A DNA stretch of 64,000 nucleotides from Hyphomicrobiales bacterium (GTDB lineage Bacteria > Pseudomonadota > Alphaproteobacteria > Rhizobiales > Rhizobiaceae): NCBI GenBank assembly GCA_900467745.1, contig UBQW01000051.1:1-64000 (forward strand), read 5' to 3'. The position numbers were made by a program, and so were the translations under genes. Of this stretch, positions 60,699 to 64,000 are shown in pieces. How positions within the stretch are numbered: position 1 is the stretch's first letter; every line of letters begins with the position of its first letter. The notes beneath the pieces are model-generated. The model was not told where the DNA came from. It did no database searches and saw only the letters and a list, made by a program, of their open reading frames with translations.

Positions 60699-61739
60699 TC
60701 ATGGCTTTGCGGACGGTCCTTCGTAGTTCGCCGGGATCCAGTAGAAGTGCCCTTGAGACGCGCTGACATGCCCGAGGCCAGGGAAGGAAATGTGCGCCGC
60801 GCCGATCCAGTAACCGTTGCGTGCGGCGTCGGAGAAAATCATCTCGCGTTCCTTCTCGGCCAGTTGTGCATCGCTGTCGTAAGCCAGCGTCACGGAGGGG
60901 TTCGGAAACTGCACGGCAGCCACATGAACGACATCGCCCCACATGAGCATCTTCTGGCCCTCGCTTTCGACCATGAAGAAGCTATGGCCGGGTGTATGGC
61001 CAGGGCTGGCGATCGGGGTGATGCCAGTTGAAAGTTCCTCGCCGTATTCGAAAGGCTTGAATTTTCCGGCGGCGATATAGGGCTTGAGCAAGGCCTTGTC
61101 GCCCTCGAACATGGAATTCAGCAGCTTGGGCGCTGCCTGCTCGTTCTTGTCGTCGAGCCAATAATCCGCATCGACCTTGCTCACCCTGACAATCGCGTTG
61201 CTGAACGCCATTTTCCCGTTCGGCGCAATGCCGCCGACATGATCCGCATGCAGATGCGTCAGATATATTTCATCGACCTGATCCGGTGAGTAACCGGCGC
61301 TTTTGAGATTGTCGATGAGGTGACCGCAGCAATCGCCATAAAGCGAACCCGCACCACTGTCGATCAGGATCAGCTTGGCTCCCGTGTTGATCAGGAACGC
61401 ATTGATCGACCCCTGGACCGGCACGGCAAGTCGGCTTTCCGCAAGCAGCGCATCGGCCTCGCCGGGTGCGACCTGATCAAGCGGTACTGCGCCCTTGTTT
61501 CCGACGACCTGGGTCAGTACCTTGTGGACCGGAAAGGGGTGCGTGCCGTCAGACAGGACAGTGATCTCGAACTTCCCGAGCATCATCCGATAGAAGCCAG
61601 GAGCCTGCGTCCCGACGATCGGCGCCGCAGCCAGAGACGGCGCCACCATCGTCATGTTCAGGGTCGCGGTTATCGCCGCTGAAGCCACCGCGATCGCCAC
61701 TAGGCGCGAAGGCAATTGAAAGGCCAGTCTCTTAAACAT
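60699..61739 (-). CDS. exported metallo-beta-lactamase-fold hydrolase
   Basis: 346 residues with a signal peptide (LVAIAVASAAITATLNMTMV ... SLAAAP). EIYLTHLHADHVGGIAPNGK is the HxHxDH motif and ITPIASPGHTPGHSFFMVES the following His. It is similar to but longer than the neighbour at 59703, and the signal peptide places it in the periplasm. Two related hydrolases side by side suggest duplication with separate compartments. Confidence 0.88.
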   Translation of the reverse strand: MFKRLAFQLPSRLVAIAVASAAITATLNMTMVAPSLAAAPIVGTQAPGFYRMMLGKFEITVLSDGTHPFPVHKVLTQVVGNKGAVPLDQVAPGEADALLAESRLAVPVQGSINAFLINTGAKLILIDSGAGSLYGDCCGHLIDNLKSAGYSPDQVDEIYLTHLHADHVGGIAPNGKMAFSNAIVRVSKVDADYWLDDKNEQAAPKLLNSMFEGDKALLKPYIAAGKFKPFEYGEELSTGITPIASPGHTPGHSFFMVESEGQKMLMWGDVVHVAAVQFPNPSVTLAYDSDAQLAEKEREMIFSDAARNGYWIGAAHISFPGLGHVSASQGHFYWIPANYEGPSAKP

Positions 61740-61785
61740 GTGTTTTCTCCATATTCATGCGCGGCAGCATTGCTTATCCGGGACG

Positions 61786-62064
61786 TTAGGTGTCGATCGT
61801 GTCCGCCTTCGACGGAAGGTCGGCTCGATTGGTGCCGGCGGGGAGATGCCCGAACATGTGCGGCTTGATCTGATAAAGCCAGGAAACGGCGGCGGGTTCC
61901 TTGCTCCAAAGGGTACGAGCAAACGGAATGAGCTGTTCGCCGACCAGAATTCCAAGGAGGCCGACGAGCGCGATGACGGGGGGCGCAGGTGAACGCACGT
62001 TCAGAAGACTGTAGATGATGCCGACCAGCAGGCCGGCCCCGAGAGACAGGATATAGATTTTCAT
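61786..62064 (-). CDS. XapX-domain membrane protein
   Basis: 92 residues from the ATG at 62064 (GGAGATCC upstream). MKIYILSLGAGLLVGIIYSL, then LNVRSPAPPVIALVGLLGIL and VGEQLIP is the XapX domain: two membrane helices joined by a Pro-rich turn. Function unknown; often next to isochorismatase-like and metallohydrolase genes, as here. Confidence 0.88.
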   Translation of the reverse strand: MKIYILSLGAGLLVGIIYSLLNVRSPAPPVIALVGLLGILVGEQLIPFARTLWSKEPAAVSWLYQIKPHMFGHLPAGTNRADLPSKADTIDT

Positions 62065-62129
62065 GGACAGGATCTCCATTGCGATCAGGAAGCCGCTCCA
62101 TTACGCATGGAGCGGCATTCCTGTTGTTA

Positions 62130-62786
62130 TCAGTGGCCTTCGGATGCGTTGAACATCGTCTTCGCGTAGATGATGCCGAGGCCGTACGATCCCCCGAACT
62201 TCTTCGCCACGCCCGTCGTCATGTCGTAGGTTTCCGTCCGCGCCCAATCGCGCTGCAGCTCGAGCAAATACTGGAGCGACGTCATCGGCTGCGCGCCGAT
62301 CTGGACCATGCGGTCCATGGCCCGGTTATGGGCCTCTTCAGTGACATCGCCGCAGGCGTCCGCCAGCACAAAGACCTCGAAGCCCTGTTCGATCGCCGAC
62401 AGCGCGGGACCAACAATACATACGCCGGTCCACAGGCCGGTCAGAACGATCCGCTTCTTGCCGATCCGGTTGATCTCTTCGATGACGGCAGCGTCTTCCC
62501 AGGTGTTCATCGAGGTCCGATCGAACAGCTTCTGTCCGGGAAAGGCGTCGGTGATTTCGTTGTACATCGGACCGGAAAAGCTCTTCTCGGCAACGGTCGT
62601 CAGAATGGTGGAAACGCCAAATCCCTTGGCCGCATTGGCGACGAGAGCTGCGTTATTGCGCAGATTGACGGCATCGATGCTCTTGGTCGCAAACGACATC
62701 TGCGACTGAAAGTCGATCATGAGAAGCGTATGGTCCTTCGGCGTTAGAAGCTTGGAACCCGGTGTCGGAGTGGCATGAACGGTCAT
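62130..62786 (-). CDS. isochorismatase-family hydrolase (YcaC-like)
   Basis: 218 residues from the ATG at 62786 (GGGGATAAC upstream). LLMIDFQSQM carries the catalytic Asp and VLTGLWTGVCIVGPALSAIE the catalytic Cys. The length and EVFVLADACGDVTEEAHNRA fit the YcaC subgroup, cysteine hydrolases of unknown substrate. It is divergent from the alpha/beta hydrolase at 63131. Confidence 0.9.
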   Translation of the reverse strand: MTVHATPTPGSKLLTPKDHTLLMIDFQSQMSFATKSIDAVNLRNNAALVANAAKGFGVSTILTTVAEKSFSGPMYNEITDAFPGQKLFDRTSMNTWEDAAVIEEINRIGKKRIVLTGLWTGVCIVGPALSAIEQGFEVFVLADACGDVTEEAHNRAMDRMVQIGAQPMTSLQYLLELQRDWARTETYDMTTGVAKKFGGSYGLGIIYAKTMFNASEGH

Positions 62787-63130
62787 GATGTTATCCCCTT
62801 GATGATGCTTGATTGCATGGCCACACCATGCTGCAGAACGGCCACGCATTCTTGTCGCATACAAGGGTGGTTTGGATGATCTTGCGGAGAGCGTGCAGGC
62901 GATCGATCCATTGGCTTCGGTCGGCGTCATTGGAAGGCAATCTAAGGTCGCGAGAAGCCTCAACGAGCGGCACCCTGAAGCAGGGCGCGCCGCGTACGCC
63001 GGAAGATTTATTGTACGTTTGTGCTCCACTTTGACGATTGCTCCCATTAAAAAGCAAGGCCTCTGGCAGTTCGCGCGAACAGCTGGTAAAGCTCGATTAA
63101 TCCTCTGAAATCAAACATCGGGGCCGTCAA
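62787..63130. other. divergent promoter region between isochorismatase-like and hydrolase genes
   Basis: About 340 bases without a convincing gene. Confidence 0.45.
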
Positions 63131-63952
63131 ATGCCAGTAATGACCGTTCGCGACAACACCCGCCTCTATTACAAAGACTGGGGAAGCGGGCCGCCGGTTC
63201 TCTTCAGCCACGGATGGCCTTTGAATTCGGATATGTGGGAAAACCAGATGATGCACCTGGCATCGGAGGGTTTCCGGGTCATCGCGCACGACCGCAGAGG
63301 CTTCGGCCGCTCGGATCAGCCGTGGCACGGATATGACCATGATACGTTCTCGGACGACCTGGCTGAAATCATAAATGCCCTTGATCTCAGGGATGTCACC
63401 CTTGTCGGCTATGCGATGGGCGGCGGAGAGATCACGCGCTATATCGGCCGGCACGGGACCGGGCGGATTTCGCGTCTCGTCCTGATCGGCGCCACCACGC
63501 CGAAACTCGCCTGGAGCGAAGATTATCCGAACGGGGTTCCCGAAGCTGTCTTCGAAGGCGTCAGAGCCGGATTGAGGGCGGATCGGGCAGAATTCATTCG
63601 TGGCTTCTCACGCCTGTTCTTCGGCGCTGACAGAGAGGGCGCGACTGTTTCCGAAGGAAGCATGATGCAACTGCATCAGATCGCGATGCAATCCTCCCTC
63701 AAGGCGGCACATGATTCCATTACCGCTTGCGCCATGACCGACTACCGCGGCGACATAAAGAAGTTCGACATTCCGGTCCTCATCATTCACGGCGAGGACG
63801 ACGCTTTTGTCCCGTTCGGCGCGACCGCTCAACAGGCAATCCAGCTGATGCCAAACGCGGAGTTGAAGGTGTATGAAAACGCTCCTCACGGACTTCTGTT
63901 CACGCACAAGGATCGCCTGAACAGCGATCTCCTGAATTTCCTCCGCCGATGA
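63131..63952 (+). CDS. non-heme chloroperoxidase-like alpha/beta hydrolase with altered nucleophile
   Basis: 273 residues, normal family length. FSHGWPLNSDMWENQM is the oxyanion region; the C-terminal APHGLLFTH carries the His and IIHGEDDAFVPF the Asp. The nucleophile elbow reads VGYAMGGGEITRYIGRHG, where relatives have F/H-S-MGGGE, so the catalytic Ser is Ala (codon GCG at about 63413). The enzyme may be inactive or use different chemistry. Its stop overlaps the next ATG (ATGA). Confidence 0.85.
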   Translation: MPVMTVRDNTRLYYKDWGSGPPVLFSHGWPLNSDMWENQMMHLASEGFRVIAHDRRGFGRSDQPWHGYDHDTFSDDLAEIINALDLRDVTLVGYAMGGGEITRYIGRHGTGRISRLVLIGATTPKLAWSEDYPNGVPEAVFEGVRAGLRADRAEFIRGFSRLFFGADREGATVSEGSMMQLHQIAMQSSLKAAHDSITACAMTDYRGDIKKFDIPVLIIHGEDDAFVPFGATAQQAIQLMPNAELKVYENAPHGLLFTHKDRLNSDLLNFLRR

Positions 63953-64000
63953 CCGGCGCCACCACAGAGGAATCCTTCGTGTTCATCGTCGAGGACGATG
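63949..64000 (+). CDS. response regulator, N-terminal fragment cut by the window end
   Basis: The ATG overlaps the hydrolase stop. The visible residues MTGATTEESFVFIVEDD are the start of a receiver domain (VFIVEDD acidic pocket). It continues beyond the window; a FixJ/NarL type is likely from the neighbourhood. Confidence 0.65.
   Translation, partial: MTGATTEESFVFIVEDD

Noticed and set aside
1..64000. CRISPR arrays, tRNA or rRNA genes, insertion sequences
   Set aside because: No regularly spaced repeats, no tRNA/rRNA-like segments and no transposase genes were recognised.

Overview
This window looks like part of a large conjugative repABC plasmid from the Rhizobiaceae (Agrobacterium/Rhizobium/Sinorhizobium type). 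It carries a complete repABC replication and partition operon, a Ti-plasmid-like mating-pair operon (trbBCDEJKLFGHI), a TraA/TraC/TraD/TraG relaxosome and coupling set with traF-traB-traH, the TraR/TraM quorum-sensing pair, and a second LuxR/LuxI pair of the CinR/CinI type. No rRNA, tRNA, CRISPR array or insertion sequence was recognised. Small-gene density, overlapping starts and codon use fit a GC-rich alphaproteobacterium.

Layout. 1-4.4 kb is accessory DNA with several decaying genes: a VOC protein, a frameshifted haloacetate-dehalogenase-like hydrolase, an NmrA/LysR divergent pair, and remnants of a second lysR and of an SDR gene. 4.4-8.1 kb is repC-repB-repA on the minus strand, with a counter-transcribed RNA between repB and repC and two palindromic parS-like sites. 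8.1-18.1 kb is the divergent trb operon. 18.1-19.3 kb is traR and traM. 19.4-21.5 kb holds a small HTH gene and a PIN/ImmA toxin-antitoxin-like pair. 21.5-23.3 kb holds a divergent pair made of a CHAT (caspase-fold) protein and a stand-alone proteasome/HslV-like Ntn hydrolase; this is the most interesting unexplained unit. 23.4-31.8 kb is traH-traB-traF-traA, then oriT, then traC-traD-traG.

32-49 kb is a plasmid-establishment or leading region. Most of its genes lie on the minus strand: ArdC-type antirestriction protein, DUF736, DUF7007, a ParB-like protein, a 1706-residue methyltransferase-helicase, DUF3085, DUF1419, a toprim protein and several small proteins. The oriT geometry predicts that the plus strand is transferred and that this region enters the recipient first, so these genes would use the incoming strand as template. 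49.2-50.9 kb is the CinI/CinR-type pair. 51-64 kb is accessory metabolism and signalling: flavin monooxygenase, membrane proteins, two MFS transporters, two metallo-beta-lactamase-fold hydrolases, XapX, isochorismatase-like and alpha/beta hydrolases, an AraC regulator, and a histidine kinase with response regulators.

How it fits together. RepABC maintains the plasmid. TraA with TraC/TraD nicks oriT, TraG couples the relaxosome to the Trb channel, and TraR/TraM gate transfer by cell density. The only acyl-homoserine-lactone synthase in view is the CinI-like one. A 17-base motif recurs between repA and trbB (two copies), beside oriT/traC, upstream of the DUF736 gene and upstream of the toprim gene. 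It may be a shared control site for transfer and establishment genes.
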